Translations under genes and position numbers: made by a program
In this document: positions 1-8,166 of the stretch, one piece after another
Layout of the letters: every line of letters begins with the position of its first letter
How positions within the stretch are numbered: the first letter of the stretch is position 1
Assembly: GCA_017937125.1 (NCBI GenBank)
Contig: JAGBEH010000008.1
Coordinates: forward strand, 1 to 64,000
DNA: 64,000 nucleotides
DNA from: Alistipes sp.
GTDB lineage: Bacteria > Bacteroidota > Bacteroidia > Bacteroidales > Rikenellaceae
Direction of reading: 5' to 3'
Notes under the pieces: model-generated
Databases searched by the model: none
What the model saw: only the letters and a program-made list of their open reading frames with translations
What the model was told of the DNA's origin: nothing

Positions 1-136
<136 letters not shown>

Positions 137-321
137 ATAAATAAATTGTTATAAATCTTAGCTCTAATCTCAAAGGTATTGTTTGAAATCACTCTTAAAA
201 AGAGTAGATAAAACTTAGCTGCTCAATATCCTCAAAGAACCTTTTATACTCGTTCGGACTTGCGTCCTCAGGTATTTCTTTTCTGTCGCACTGCCGACCG
301 ATTTTATGGTCGAAAGTGGTG

Positions 322-353
322 CAAAGGTAAGACGTTTTTTCGAAACCTCCAAA
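322..353 (-). promoter_or_regulatory. rRNA operon promoter, proximal copy
   Basis: Read on the minus strand there is TTTG, exactly 20 bases, then TACCTTTG, a perfect match to the Bacteroidetes -33/-7 consensus. It lies inside a near-identical direct repeat (309-357 and 419-467) that carries the whole promoter twice. Transcription would start near 315, giving a leader of about 180 nt before 16S. Confidence 0.85.
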
Positions 354-431
354 CTTTCGGAGAACTTTTTTCAAAAAACTTTTTCAAGAACCTTTCCAAC
401 CTTTTCGACGATTTTTCAGTCGAAAGTGGTG

Positions 432-463
432 CAAAGGTAAGACGTTTTTTCGAGACCTCCAAA
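432..463 (-). promoter_or_regulatory. rRNA operon promoter, middle copy
   Basis: Second copy of the same promoter, TTTG-N20-TACCTTTG on the minus strand, 110 bp upstream of the proximal copy. The flanks on both sides (cgaaagtggtgcaaaggtaa and the cctccaaact side) are nearly identical to the first copy, so it arose by duplication. Confidence 0.85.
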
Positions 464-544
464 CTTTCCGGAATCTTTTTTTCAAAAAATTTTAAGAACC
501 TTTTTCGCACCTTTCCGAAGCTGTTTTCTATCGGAAAGCGGGTG

Positions 545-576
545 CAAAATAACGGCAAGATTTCGACATTTGCAAA
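545..576 (-). promoter_or_regulatory. rRNA operon promoter, distal weaker copy
   Basis: A third, diverged copy about 113 bp further out: TTTG, 20 bases, TTATTTTG on the minus strand, with one mismatch in the -7 element. Its downstream flank (gcaccc...ctttccg) still resembles the other two. It is probably a weaker member of a tandem rRNA promoter set. Confidence 0.55.
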
Positions 577-820
577 TATATTTACGACTTTTTTTGCACT
601 TTTTCGAGCCGTGCGCGGCAACGGATTATAAATAAGATGCTTATATCCGAATTCCCGAAACGGCCGTTCTGCGATGCCGAGATACGCATACCTATATTAT
701 ATATAAATAACTATATACAACTTTACACCAATCGATTTTAATAAGCAGTTCTCTCTCCCGACAGTCGTGTCGCTCGCGGCAAAGCCGCGTTTACAGATCT
801 GCCCCCGCTTCGGCGCCACC
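577..820. other. Intergenic stretch without a recognised gene
   Basis: Apart from the outer edge of the rRNA promoter region I see no coding pattern, RNA gene or clear promoter here. A short GC-rich inverted repeat (cgcggcaaagccgcg, about 775-790) is the only notable structure. Confidence 0.5.
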
Positions 821-824
821 CGAA

Positions 825-934
825 TAAATTCGGCATTGCGCCCGCCTATTCGAACATTTGGCTTCGCCTTATATACTCCCGCTCGGCAATGCCCAAATAA
901 ATTTGGCATTGCCCTCGCTTATTCGTATATTTGC
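825..934 (+). repeat. 73-bp promoter-bearing repeat, array 1 (about 1.5 units)
   Basis: One complete unit (862-934) begins CTTCGCCTTATATACTCCCG, holds an inverted repeat (GGCAATGCC ... GGCATTGCC around CAAATAAATTT) and ends GCTTATTCGTATATTTG. It is preceded by a degraded half-unit. The same unit occurs at 3587-3812 (inverted) and 18366-18633. Here it ends 25 bases before the PHP gene start. Confidence 0.85.
902..933 (+). promoter_or_regulatory. Promoter inside the repeat, for the PHP phosphoesterase gene
   Basis: TTTG (902-905), 20 bases, TATATTTG (926-933): a perfect Bacteroidetes promoter. It would start transcription near 940, about 19 nt before the ATG at 959. The -33 element is the right arm of the repeat's inverted repeat. 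Confidence 0.75.
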
Positions 935-958
935 ATAATACTGCAAACTTGAAAAGAT

Positions 959-2149
959 ATGAGAAACTTCACCACATTCGCGGTTGTTGCATTGGTATGC
1001 ATCGGCTCGACACAGTCATTCGCACAAACCGAGAAACGCCCGTTCGGAGCAAGGCATACGCGTCAGGAGATAATTTTCCCGAAAGTAAACGGACTTACAG
1101 TCTATAAAACCGACCTTCACACCCACACGATTTACTCCGACGGCGAGGTAACGCCCGCCTTCAGGGTGCACGAAGCATGGCGCGACGGCTTGGATGCGGT
1201 AGCCATAACGGACCACATAGAGTACCGCCGCATAGAGCGCGATATGTACAAATTTATGCAGCCGTATATAAAAGACGAGCTGCGCGGAAAGAAATATGCC
1301 ATCAACACGAACGTTATGACCGTGGCACCCGACGAGAACGGTCTGTTGGTAGATTTCAACGTTCCGTACGAAACAGCCCGCAAAAAAGGCGACGAGCTCG
1401 GCATACTCGTCATTCGCGGCGTAGAGATAACGCGCAAAAATCTGGGCGACTACAATGCCCTGTTCACCAAGGACAACAACAGCATATACGATCCCGGCGC
1501 CGTGCAGGCCATTCGCAATGCACGCGCACAAGGTGCATTCATAATTCACAATCACCCGCAATTCGACCGCAATAACGAAAACAAGCTGACGGATTTCTGC
1601 AACTCGCTCTATGCCGAAGGGCTTATCGACGGCGTAGAGGTGGGCAACAGCTGCTACTTCTACCGCTGGATCATCGACCACGTGTTGAACGGCAAATATA
1701 CGCCGTGTGCGGATACGGACGTTCACTCCACAACCGACATCGACTACAAATCGGGGCGGCGCGACAACACCGTACGTTATCGCAATATGACGCTCGTTTT
1801 CGCCAAGTCGTGCGACGAAGAGTCGCTGCACAAGGCGTTGCTCGACGGACGTACCGTCGCCTACCACGACAATATGCTCGTAGGAAGCGAAAAACTGCTG
1901 ACCGACCTTTTCAAGGCCAGCGTCAAATTCGAAGTGGCGGGCAAATCGGGCAAGAAACTCTCGGTAGCCGTAACAAACAACAGTTCGATGCCGTACATCA
2001 TAAAAGCGGAGCGCACCGTACACCATATCGAACCGCTCGGCACAACGATGATAAGCGTGAATGAAGAGAGCGGCAAGATAAATGTCAGCGTCGAGAATAT
2101 GTGGTGCGGCAGCAACTGCCATCCCACAATGGAGATACGCTTGAAATAG
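959..2149 (+). CDS. Secreted PHP-domain metal-dependent phosphoesterase
   Basis: A 396-aa protein with a cleavable signal peptide (residues 1-22, ending SFAQ), so it should act in the periplasm or outside the cell. PHP-family metal ligands are visible in order: DLHTHTIYSDGE near residue 52, AITDHIEY near 81, IHNHPQFDRN near 196 and DTDVHST near 258. This matches the polymerase-and-histidinol-phosphatase fold, whose members hydrolyse phosphate esters. The C-terminal 100 residues look like a beta-rich accessory domain. Family and fold are clear; the substrate is not. The ATG lies just behind a repeat-borne promoter, and a bidirectional hairpin follows the stop. Confidence 0.85.
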   Translation: MRNFTTFAVVALVCIGSTQSFAQTEKRPFGARHTRQEIIFPKVNGLTVYKTDLHTHTIYSDGEVTPAFRVHEAWRDGLDAVAITDHIEYRRIERDMYKFMQPYIKDELRGKKYAINTNVMTVAPDENGLLVDFNVPYETARKKGDELGILVIRGVEITRKNLGDYNALFTKDNNSIYDPGAVQAIRNARAQGAFIIHNHPQFDRNNENKLTDFCNSLYAEGLIDGVEVGNSCYFYRWIIDHVLNGKYTPCADTDVHSTTDIDYKSGRRDNTVRYRNMTLVFAKSCDEESLHKALLDGRTVAYHDNMLVGSEKLLTDLFKASVKFEVAGKSGKKLSVAVTNNSSMPYIIKAERTVHHIEPLGTTMISVNEESGKINVSVENMWCGSNCHPTMEIRLK

Positions 2150-2178
2150 CGGTCGAGACGCTTCCCGTCACGCAACTA

Positions 2179-2212
2179 CTAACCCCTGTCGGGAATACCC
2201 GACAGGGGTTAG
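2179..2212. terminator. Bidirectional hairpin terminator
   Basis: Perfect inverted repeat CTAACCCCTGTCGGG / CCCGACAGGGGTTAG around AATA, sitting between two convergent genes. Confidence 0.8.
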
Positions 2213-2252
2213 TCATACGGCCGCACCCGCAGCGACGGGCAAACGATGTCCG

Positions 2253-3569
2253 CTACCGCAACTGGACGCCGTAAAGCAGCGCACGTCCCGTCTTGTCATC
2301 GGATTTCTTCGAGAAATCAGGGCTCGTCGATACGGAAATCGTGGACGACAGCGTTATATCCTTCAATTCGAACACATATCGGTCGGCGACATTCGGCGCG
2401 ATGACGAACGGAGCCTGCCCCGTAGCGCCGTCATTAACCTTGAGAGATACACTCGACGGCGATATGCTTCCGCCGCCATTGACCCTCAGATACAACGTCG
2501 CAGCGCCATGTTTGTTCTCTTTCCACCCGAGCGCGAACATAACCAGCTTGCGGTCGCCCTCGCAGCAAAGCACATCCGAGGTATAATGTCCCGTGTAGTT
2601 GCCCGAACCGAGTTTCATAGCATCCACGGAACTGCCATCGACCAAAGCTTCGTGCACGGATGCCAGCTCGCCGCCGTTGGCGTGGATCAGACCGCGCATA
2701 GATTCATAGCGCGTCGCCAGCTGCATAAACTTAACCGTCACGGGCGACTTCCTCGCCCCGTCGGGAGTGGCGGCGAGATAGAGGTAGGCATTCGTATAAT
2801 CGACCGCTTTGCCCGAAGTGTTGGGACGCGCCGTGACATATACCCTGTTGCCGGATATATCTATCGAGAAATGCCCGTCAGCCATATTGCGTCTGTCGGC
2901 AAACAGATGCCAACCGTGCGCATCGCTCACACGGCAATCTATTATACGCGTCTCGCCCTGCGGTGCGAACTGTAATGTCACGGCCGTACCGCTCAGCAAC
3001 TCCGTCGTATTCACTACCTCGAACGACGGTGCATCCGAACGCCTGCCGTCATCCTGAAATACGCGAACCACATGTCTCGCAACAGGCTCGGCGGCATCCG
3101 CATCCTCATAAAGCGACAATACTATCTCGCCCTCGCGGGAGATGTCGGACGACGATGCCCCGACCGAGACCGCAGCATTGCCGTTACCGCTGTCGGGAGT
3201 CAGGTCGAACCACTCCGCCGACCGCTCCGCACGCCAATATCCCGTCGGAGCCGAGACCGTAAAATCCAATCTTTCGGCAGCCTGTCCGTCGAAAATCACG
3301 GCATCGTCGCTTACGGCAAAAATGAAATCCGCAACAGGCTCGTCGGGAGCGGGATCCTCAGGGGTGTCGGGATCCGGGTTGTCTGGGTTGTCTGGGTTGT
3401 CTGGGTTATCGGGATCCGGATCATCGGGATTGTCGGGATTGTCTGGGTTATCCCCACCGCCGTCATCCGGCTGTTCGGTCTTTTCTCCGTCGGATTCGGC
3501 GGCATCGTTTTTCCCGCAGGCGGTAACGCACAACGAGAAGACAAGCAACAATAAGTATATACGTTTCAT
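2253..3569 (-). CDS. BACON-type lipoprotein with Pro-Asp-Asn linker
   Basis: A 438-aa lipoprotein: the signal sequence ends in a VTAC lipobox with Cys18. A low-complexity linker of repeated Pro-Asp-Asn/Asp units covers about residues 33-75 and is encoded by 9-bp tandem repeats (about 3360-3450). A BACON-like beta-sandwich follows (AERLDFTVSAPTGYWRAE...), then one or two further beta-rich domains with no clear match. Such proteins are usually surface-exposed glycan or mucin binders in Bacteroidetes; a binding role is inferred. I chose the ATG at 3569 because AAAGG lies 8 bases upstream; an in-frame ATG at 3575 is too close to it. The gene is read from repeat array 2. Confidence 0.75.
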   Translation of the reverse strand: MKRIYLLLLVFSLCVTACGKNDAAESDGEKTEQPDDGGGDNPDNPDNPDDPDPDNPDNPDNPDNPDPDTPEDPAPDEPVADFIFAVSDDAVIFDGQAAERLDFTVSAPTGYWRAERSAEWFDLTPDSGNGNAAVSVGASSSDISREGEIVLSLYEDADAAEPVARHVVRVFQDDGRRSDAPSFEVVNTTELLSGTAVTLQFAPQGETRIIDCRVSDAHGWHLFADRRNMADGHFSIDISGNRVYVTARPNTSGKAVDYTNAYLYLAATPDGARKSPVTVKFMQLATRYESMRGLIHANGGELASVHEALVDGSSVDAMKLGSGNYTGHYTSDVLCCEGDRKLVMFALGWKENKHGAATLYLRVNGGGSISPSSVSLKVNDGATGQAPFVIAPNVADRYVFELKDITLSSTISVSTSPDFSKKSDDKTGRALLYGVQLR

Positions 3570-3586
3570 AGTCATTACCTTTGTTA

Positions 3587-3812
3587 GCCAAATATACGAA
3601 TAAGCGAGGGCAGAAGCAAACTTGTTTGCGATTTTGCCGAGCGGGAGTATATAAGGCGAAGCCAAATATACGAATAAGCGAGGGCAGAAGCAAACTTGTT
3701 TGCGATTTTGCCGAGCGGGAGTATATAAGGCGAAGCCAAATATACGCATATGCGAGGGCAGAAGCAAATAAATTTGCCTCTGCCGAACGGGAATATATAA
3801 GACACAAGCCGA
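3587..3812 (-). repeat. 73-74 bp promoter-bearing repeat, array 2 (3 units plus remnant)
   Basis: Unit boundaries (gccaaatatacg) fall at 3587, 3661 and 3735, with a diverged one (gccgaacatacg) at 3808. The period is therefore 74, 74 and 73 bp. The first two units carry GCAAAC-AA-GTTTGC as the central inverted repeat; the third has the AAATAAATTT form seen in the other arrays. The array is inverted relative to arrays 1 and 3, so its promoters face the minus-strand lipoprotein gene. Confidence 0.9.
3589..3620 (-). promoter_or_regulatory. Repeat-borne promoter for the lipoprotein gene (nearest of three)
   Basis: On the minus strand TTTG (3620-3617), 20 bases, TATATTTG (3596-3589). Identical elements with the same 20-base spacer occur at 3663-3694 and 3737-3768, giving three stacked promoters. 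The nearest would start transcription about 13-15 nt before the ATG at 3569. Confidence 0.75.
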
Positions 3813-3869
3813 ACATACGAAAAAAGAGACATATGATGTCTCTTTGTCTGTGCCATATCACGGCGCCGA

Positions 3870-4613
3870 TTATTCCATCGGGCGTATCCGCACCTCCGTA
3901 ACGCCGTCCAGTTCGCGCACGAGACGATCGATGTCGGTCTCGTCCTCGACCTCGCCGTAATGATAAGGATAGAATATTCGGGGAGCTATGGCCTTCACCG
4001 CATCCACCGCCTGATCGACGGTCATAGTGTACGGTTGATTGACGGGCAGGAACGCTATGTCGATATTCTTCAACGCCTTGACATCCTCGTTGTTCTCCGT
4101 ATCACCCGAAATATATATACGCGAACCGCCGATCGTCAGTACGTATCCGCAATCCTCGCGCTCCTTAGGGTGGAACTGCAAATGCCCCTCGGATATGTTA
4201 TACGCAGGCACGGCATTTACGGTTACCCCTGCGAGAGGTTGCGCAACGCTGCCGGGCGTCATCGTAATGCAATCGAAATCGAACGCTTCGGCCGACGTCT
4301 TGTCGCAAACGACGATCGTCTCGGGCTTGCGCAACCTGTCTATCGCCGCCATATCGAAATGGTCGTAATGCGAATGGGTAATCAGAATCATATCGGCCTT
4401 GGGCAGGCGCGCATAATCGGCATACGAATCTACAGGATCGACATAGATATGCCGCCCGTCGGTCTCGAGAGCCAATGATGCGTGTTTGAAAAACGTCACG
4501 GCGACCTCGTCGCCCGAAGCGGTGGCAATTATGTCCGTAGGATAAACCGGCGATTTCTCTTTGCACCCGAATAATGAAAGTATCGACATCAGAACAATAA
4601 TTTTAGTCTTCAT
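3870..4613 (-). CDS. MBL-fold metallohydrolase lipoprotein (UlaG/YtnP-like)
   Basis: A 247-aa protein with a lipoprotein signal (lipobox LFGC, Cys17). The metallo-beta-lactamase signature HSHYDHFD covers residues 80-87. A later metal-binding Asp lies in ISGDTENNED and a late His in YPYHYGE, so the active site looks complete. The pattern resembles L-ascorbate-6-phosphate lactonase-like MBL proteins, but an exported lipoprotein form probably acts on a different, unknown ester or lactone in the envelope. It is transcribed in the same direction as the lipoprotein downstream, with the repeat array between them. Confidence 0.8.
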   Translation of the reverse strand: MKTKIIVLMSILSLFGCKEKSPVYPTDIIATASGDEVAVTFFKHASLALETDGRHIYVDPVDSYADYARLPKADMILITHSHYDHFDMAAIDRLRKPETIVVCDKTSAEAFDFDCITMTPGSVAQPLAGVTVNAVPAYNISEGHLQFHPKEREDCGYVLTIGGSRIYISGDTENNEDVKALKNIDIAFLPVNQPYTMTVDQAVDAVKAIAPRIFYPYHYGEVEDETDIDRLVRELDGVTEVRIRPME

Positions 4614-4778
4614 TTGCTGACTTGAGTTTACATCATCGGGACGAAAATACGAAAATTTCCTTTACGCCCATTACCGACAAATCCAAAAACTGCTTTATAT
4701 TATATAATATATGCCTTTCGGGACATCGGCGCAACCGTCATATTGTCGGATAATACATAAGCCGCAGTTCGCAACGGG

Positions 4779-6044
4779 CTATCTCACGATAGTCTCGTCC
4801 CGGTCGGGACCTACGGATATTATCTTCACGGGAACTCCCGTTTCGCGCTCGATGAACTCGACATACTCGCGGAAAGCCTGCGGGAAATCCTCGTATTTGC
4901 GGATATTGCATATATCGCAGTTCCACCCCTCGAATTCGCGATAAACGGGTTTCAGATCGTCGGCAGCCTCATAGGGGAAATAATCTATGCGCTGTCCGTC
5001 GAGTTCGTAAGCCGTAGCGACCTTTATCGTTTCGAAGTCGTTCAGCACGTCGGACTTCATCATTATCAACCCCGTAACTCCGTTCATCATAACGGCATAC
5101 TTCAACGCCACCATATCGAGCCACCCGCAACGGCGCGGACGCCCCGTCGTAGCACCAAACTCGCGGCCGACACTGCGCAGCTTCTCACCCGTCTCGTCGA
5201 ACAGCTCGGTAGGGAACGGACCGCTGCCGACACGCGTACAGTACGCCTTGAAAATGCCGTAAACCTCTCCGATATGTGTCGGAGCGACGCCCAGACCCGT
5301 GCAGACACCCGCACAAAGCGTATTGGACGACGTGACGAACGGATATGTTCCGAAATCGACATCGAGCATCGACCCCTGCGCACCCTCGGCCAGCACGGAT
5401 GCGTCGGCCGCAATCAGGTCGTTGATCGCATATTCGCTCTCGATGAGTTCGAAACGCCGCAGCGTCCCGATGCCCTCGAACCACTCCTTCTCGTACTCGG
5501 CGATGTCATAGTCGTAATCGTACTGCTTCAGCAGCTCCATATGCTTGTTTTTCAGCCGTTCGTAGCGCTCCATAAACTGCGGGGAGACGATATCCCCCAC
5601 ACGCAAGCCGTTACGCCCCGTCTTATCCATATACGCGGGTCCTATGCCCTTGAGCGTCGAGCCGATTTTCGCCTTACCCTTGGCGGCCTCGCTCGCAGCA
5701 TCTATTATACGGTGCGTCGGCAGAATCAGATGAGCCTTCTTCGAGATGCGCAGCCTGCCTGCGACATCGACACCCATAGCCTCTATCGCAGCAATCTCAT
5801 CGGCCAGAATCACGGGATCGACGACTACGCCGTTGCCGATAATGTTGATTGTCCCGTCGCGGAAAATACCCGACGGTATAGTATGGAGGACGAAACTCTG
5901 TCCGGCGAAATGGATGGAATGTCCCGCATTGGGGCCACCCTGAAAACGGGCGACGACATTATACTCGGGGGTCAGCACATCGACGACCTTGCCTTTACCC
6001 TCATCGCCCCACTGCAATCCGAGAACGACATCTGCTTTTTTCAT
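4779..6044 (-). CDS. purA: Adenylosuccinate synthase
   Basis: A 421-aa cytoplasmic enzyme joining IMP and aspartate with GTP, the first step from IMP to AMP. The N-terminus has the hallmark WGDEGKGKVVD with catalytic Asp near residue 13, then GGPNAGH with catalytic His near 41. GSTLKGIGPAY and TTGRPRRCGW are further family signatures. The length is normal for bacterial PurA, and the gene stands alone. Confidence 0.98.
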   Translation of the reverse strand: MKKADVVLGLQWGDEGKGKVVDVLTPEYNVVARFQGGPNAGHSIHFAGQSFVLHTIPSGIFRDGTINIIGNGVVVDPVILADEIAAIEAMGVDVAGRLRISKKAHLILPTHRIIDAASEAAKGKAKIGSTLKGIGPAYMDKTGRNGLRVGDIVSPQFMERYERLKNKHMELLKQYDYDYDIAEYEKEWFEGIGTLRRFELIESEYAINDLIAADASVLAEGAQGSMLDVDFGTYPFVTSSNTLCAGVCTGLGVAPTHIGEVYGIFKAYCTRVGSGPFPTELFDETGEKLRSVGREFGATTGRPRRCGWLDMVALKYAVMMNGVTGLIMMKSDVLNDFETIKVATAYELDGQRIDYFPYEAADDLKPVYREFEGWNCDICNIRKYEDFPQAFREYVEFIERETGVPVKIISVGPDRDETIVR

Positions 6045-6401
6045 CTTTCTTTTGAATTAAGTTCAGTCGCAAAACCTGAGTTTTGCACACAAAAGTATCG
6101 CTTTTACCCGAAACGGCCGCCCATCCCCGACATCACTTTTCAACATTCGATTCACATTTGCAATGTCGTCGGACGAATCGCGGCGGCGACAGAGCGCGGC
6201 GGCGCGGCAAAATCCGTAAAAACGGTACAAACTGCCATCTTATCGTTACAGCCGCTGCCGAATCGGGAGGTAACTTTGCAATAACGAAACGATGAAGCAG
6301 GCAACGGACAATATATACCTAAATATAATTAGGCACAGAGACCGATAACGGGCATCCTGCTCCCGCGAACATAACAGACAACTTCATTCAATACGGAGAC
6401 T
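6045..6401. other. Intergenic region between divergent purA and decarboxylase-cupin genes
   Basis: On the purA side there is a -7 element TACTTTTG on the minus strand (6090-6097) without a clear -33 box. An imperfect repeat of cctaaatataattagg occurs near 6318-6334. No gene is evident in the remainder. Confidence 0.5.
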
Positions 6402-7217
6402 ATGAACAGAACAATTTTAATTTCGGTATTCACCGTTTTAACATTCAATCTTATGGCACAGGAAAAGATAGTACAGACGGCGGGACGCACCGCATTGGGC
6501 GAATTCGCGCCAGCATTCGCCGAACTCAACGACGACGTACTCTTCGGCGAGGTATGGAATCGCCCCGACCTGAACCCGCGCGACCGCAGTATGATTACCG
6601 TTGCGACGCTCGTCGGCAAAGGCATCGTCGATTCGTCGCTCACCCACCATTTGCAGTTCGCCAAGGCCAACGGCATCACGCGCAAAGAGATTTCGGAGAT
6701 GCTTACCCACATAGCCTTTTACGCAGGCTGGCCCAATGCGTGGGCGGCATTCCGTTCGGCCAAGGAGGTTTGGGCGGAAGATTCTGCGGGCGATGACGCC
6801 AAAGCGGCACTCCAACGCGAGATGATATTTCCCATAGGCGAACCGAATACGGCCTACGCCAAGTATTTCATCGGCAACAGCTACCTCGCACGCATCTCCT
6901 CCGAGCAGATTCCGTTCGCCAATGTGACGTTCGAGCCGCGCTGCCGCAACAACTGGCACATACACCACGCGACCGAAGGCGGCGGGCAGATGCTCGTGGG
7001 CGTTGCGGGCCGCGGCTGGTACCAGGAGGAGGGCAAGCCCGCGCAGGCTGTTTTACCGGGAACGGTAATCCATATTCCCGCAGGCGTGAAACATTGGCAC
7101 GGCGCAGCGGACGACAGCTGGTTCTCGCACCTCGCATTCGAAATCAATGGCGAGAATACGCGCAACGAATGGCTCGAACCCGTAACGGACGAGGAGTACG
7201 ACAAACTTCAAAAATAA
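6402..7217 (+). CDS. Carboxymuconolactone decarboxylase-cupin fusion, exported
   Basis: A 271-aa protein with a short hydrophobic signal (MNRTILISVFTVLTFNLMAQ). The N-terminal half is a carboxymuconolactone decarboxylase/AhpD-like helical domain (VWNRPDLNPRDRSMITVATL ... LTHHLQFAKANGIT). The C-terminal half is a cupin with metal-type residues WHIHHATEGGGQ and IPAGVKHWHG. Separate CMD and cupin proteins are common; this fused form is known in gut Bacteroidetes, usually near redox genes. The next gene, 5 bp on, is a flavodoxin, which suggests a shared role in redox or aldehyde chemistry, but the substrate is unknown. Confidence 0.85.
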   Translation: MNRTILISVFTVLTFNLMAQEKIVQTAGRTALGEFAPAFAELNDDVLFGEVWNRPDLNPRDRSMITVATLVGKGIVDSSLTHHLQFAKANGITRKEISEMLTHIAFYAGWPNAWAAFRSAKEVWAEDSAGDDAKAALQREMIFPIGEPNTAYAKYFIGNSYLARISSEQIPFANVTFEPRCRNNWHIHHATEGGGQMLVGVAGRGWYQEEGKPAQAVLPGTVIHIPAGVKHWHGAADDSWFSHLAFEINGENTRNEWLEPVTDEEYDKLQK

Positions 7218-7222
7218 GGACT

Positions 7223-7786
7223 ATGTACAGATTATTATTGTTGCTGTCGGCCGTCGGCATAACGACAGCGACCTACGCACAACAAAATCGAAATATGAAC
7301 GACAAAAAATCGAATAACAAGATTCTCGTAGCCTATTATTCGGCTACGGGAACGACCGCACGCGCCGCCGAAAAGTTAGCGGAGATTACGGGCGGAGACC
7401 TCTACGCGATTACCCCCGCGCAACCCTACACCGACGCCGACCTCGACTGGCACGACAGGCAGTCGCGCAGTTCGAAGGAGATGAACGACCCGAAAGCCCG
7501 TCCGTCGCTCGGCGGCAAAAAGTCGGACACGGCAGGTTACGATACGGTATTCATCGGTTATCCCATATGGTGGGACCTCGCGCCCCGCATCATCAATACG
7601 TTCATCGAAAGCCACGACCTGAAGGGCAAAGCCGTAATACCGTTCGCGACATCGGGCGGCAGTACGATAGCCGGCAGCGCGGCAGCGTTGAAACAAGGCT
7701 ATCCCGAGTTGGACTGGAGAGAGGGCAGACTGCTCAACCGCATAAACGAAAGCAGCGTACGCGACTGGCTCGAAGCAGCGAAATGA
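7223..7786 (+). CDS. Exported flavodoxin
   Basis: A 187-aa flavodoxin-fold protein with a signal-like N-terminus (MYRLLLLLSAVGITTATYAQ). The FMN phosphate loop is visible (YYSATGTTARAAEKLAE), followed by GYPIWWDLAPRIINTFIE and FATSGGSTIAG, typical of the flavodoxin_4 group of electron-transfer proteins. The ATG at 7223 fits AAGGA five bases upstream and the 5-bp gap to the preceding gene; an earlier in-frame start would lie inside that gene. It probably accepts or donates electrons for the neighbouring decarboxylase-cupin protein, though that link rests only on position. Confidence 0.85.
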   Translation: MYRLLLLLSAVGITTATYAQQNRNMNDKKSNNKILVAYYSATGTTARAAEKLAEITGGDLYAITPAQPYTDADLDWHDRQSRSSKEMNDPKARPSLGGKKSDTAGYDTVFIGYPIWWDLAPRIINTFIESHDLKGKAVIPFATSGGSTIAGSAAALKQGYPELDWREGRLLNRINESSVRDWLEAAK

Positions 7787-7914
7787 CAGGCGGCAGGCAT
7801 ATCCGACCGTGCGCCTTACGGACACCCGCCGCAGCGGGTCCATCCCCTCTGCGAATTATCCCCGCAGTGAGTTATCTCCGCTGCGGCGCCCGCTAAAAGG
7901 CGGCTGAATAAAAA

Positions 7915-7940
7915 ACCGCTCGACAAATTTGTCGAGCGGT
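7915..7940 (-). terminator. Terminator of the tRNA-Gln transcript
   Basis: Perfect 26-base palindrome ACCGCTCGACAAA/TTTGTCGAGCGGT. On the minus strand it is followed by TTTTTTAT, as expected for a factor-independent terminator downstream of the tRNA. Confidence 0.75.
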
Positions 7941-7973
7941 CTGCTTTTAAGAATGACCCGCGATCATCTCCTG

Positions 7974-8044
7974 TTGGGCTACCTGGATTCGAACCAAGAA
8001 TGACAGGACCAGAATCTGTAGTGTTACCATTACACCATAGCCCA
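7974..8044 (-). tRNA. tRNA-Gln (CUG anticodon)
   Basis: A 71-nt cloverleaf on the minus strand: acceptor stem TGGGCTA/TAGCCCA, T-arm GGTTCGAATCC, anticodon loop TTCTGGT giving CTG. The 3' CCA is not encoded. Confidence 0.93.
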
Positions 8045-8069
8045 ATACTGTTTTATTCAAACGGTGATG

Positions 8070-8100
8070 CAAAAGTAGAACATAATTTTGCTTTTGCAAA
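8070..8100 (-). promoter_or_regulatory. Promoter of tRNA-Gln
   Basis: On the minus strand TTTG (8100-8097), 19 bases, TACTTTTG (8077-8070), ending about 25 bp before the tRNA 5' end. It overlaps the -33 element of the divergent permease promoter. Confidence 0.75.
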
Positions 8101-8127
8101 GAAATAATGAAAAAAATATTATATTTG
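8093..8127 (+). promoter_or_regulatory. Promoter of the nucleoside permease gene
   Basis: TTTG (8093-8096), 23 bases, TATATTTG (8120-8127), 39 bp before the ATG. The -7 element is perfect; the spacer is slightly long. Confidence 0.6.
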
Positions 8128-8166
8128 CTTTAATATTTTTCAGAAAACAGCTTAAAACTCGATTTT

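Noticed and set aside
260-631. ORFs across the rRNA promoter region
   Set aside because: They are composed of the duplicated promoter module and lack any protein family pattern.
3142-3603. Plus-strand Gly/Leu/Ser-rich ORF
   Set aside because: It is the antisense of the Pro-Asp-Asn linker of the lipoprotein gene.
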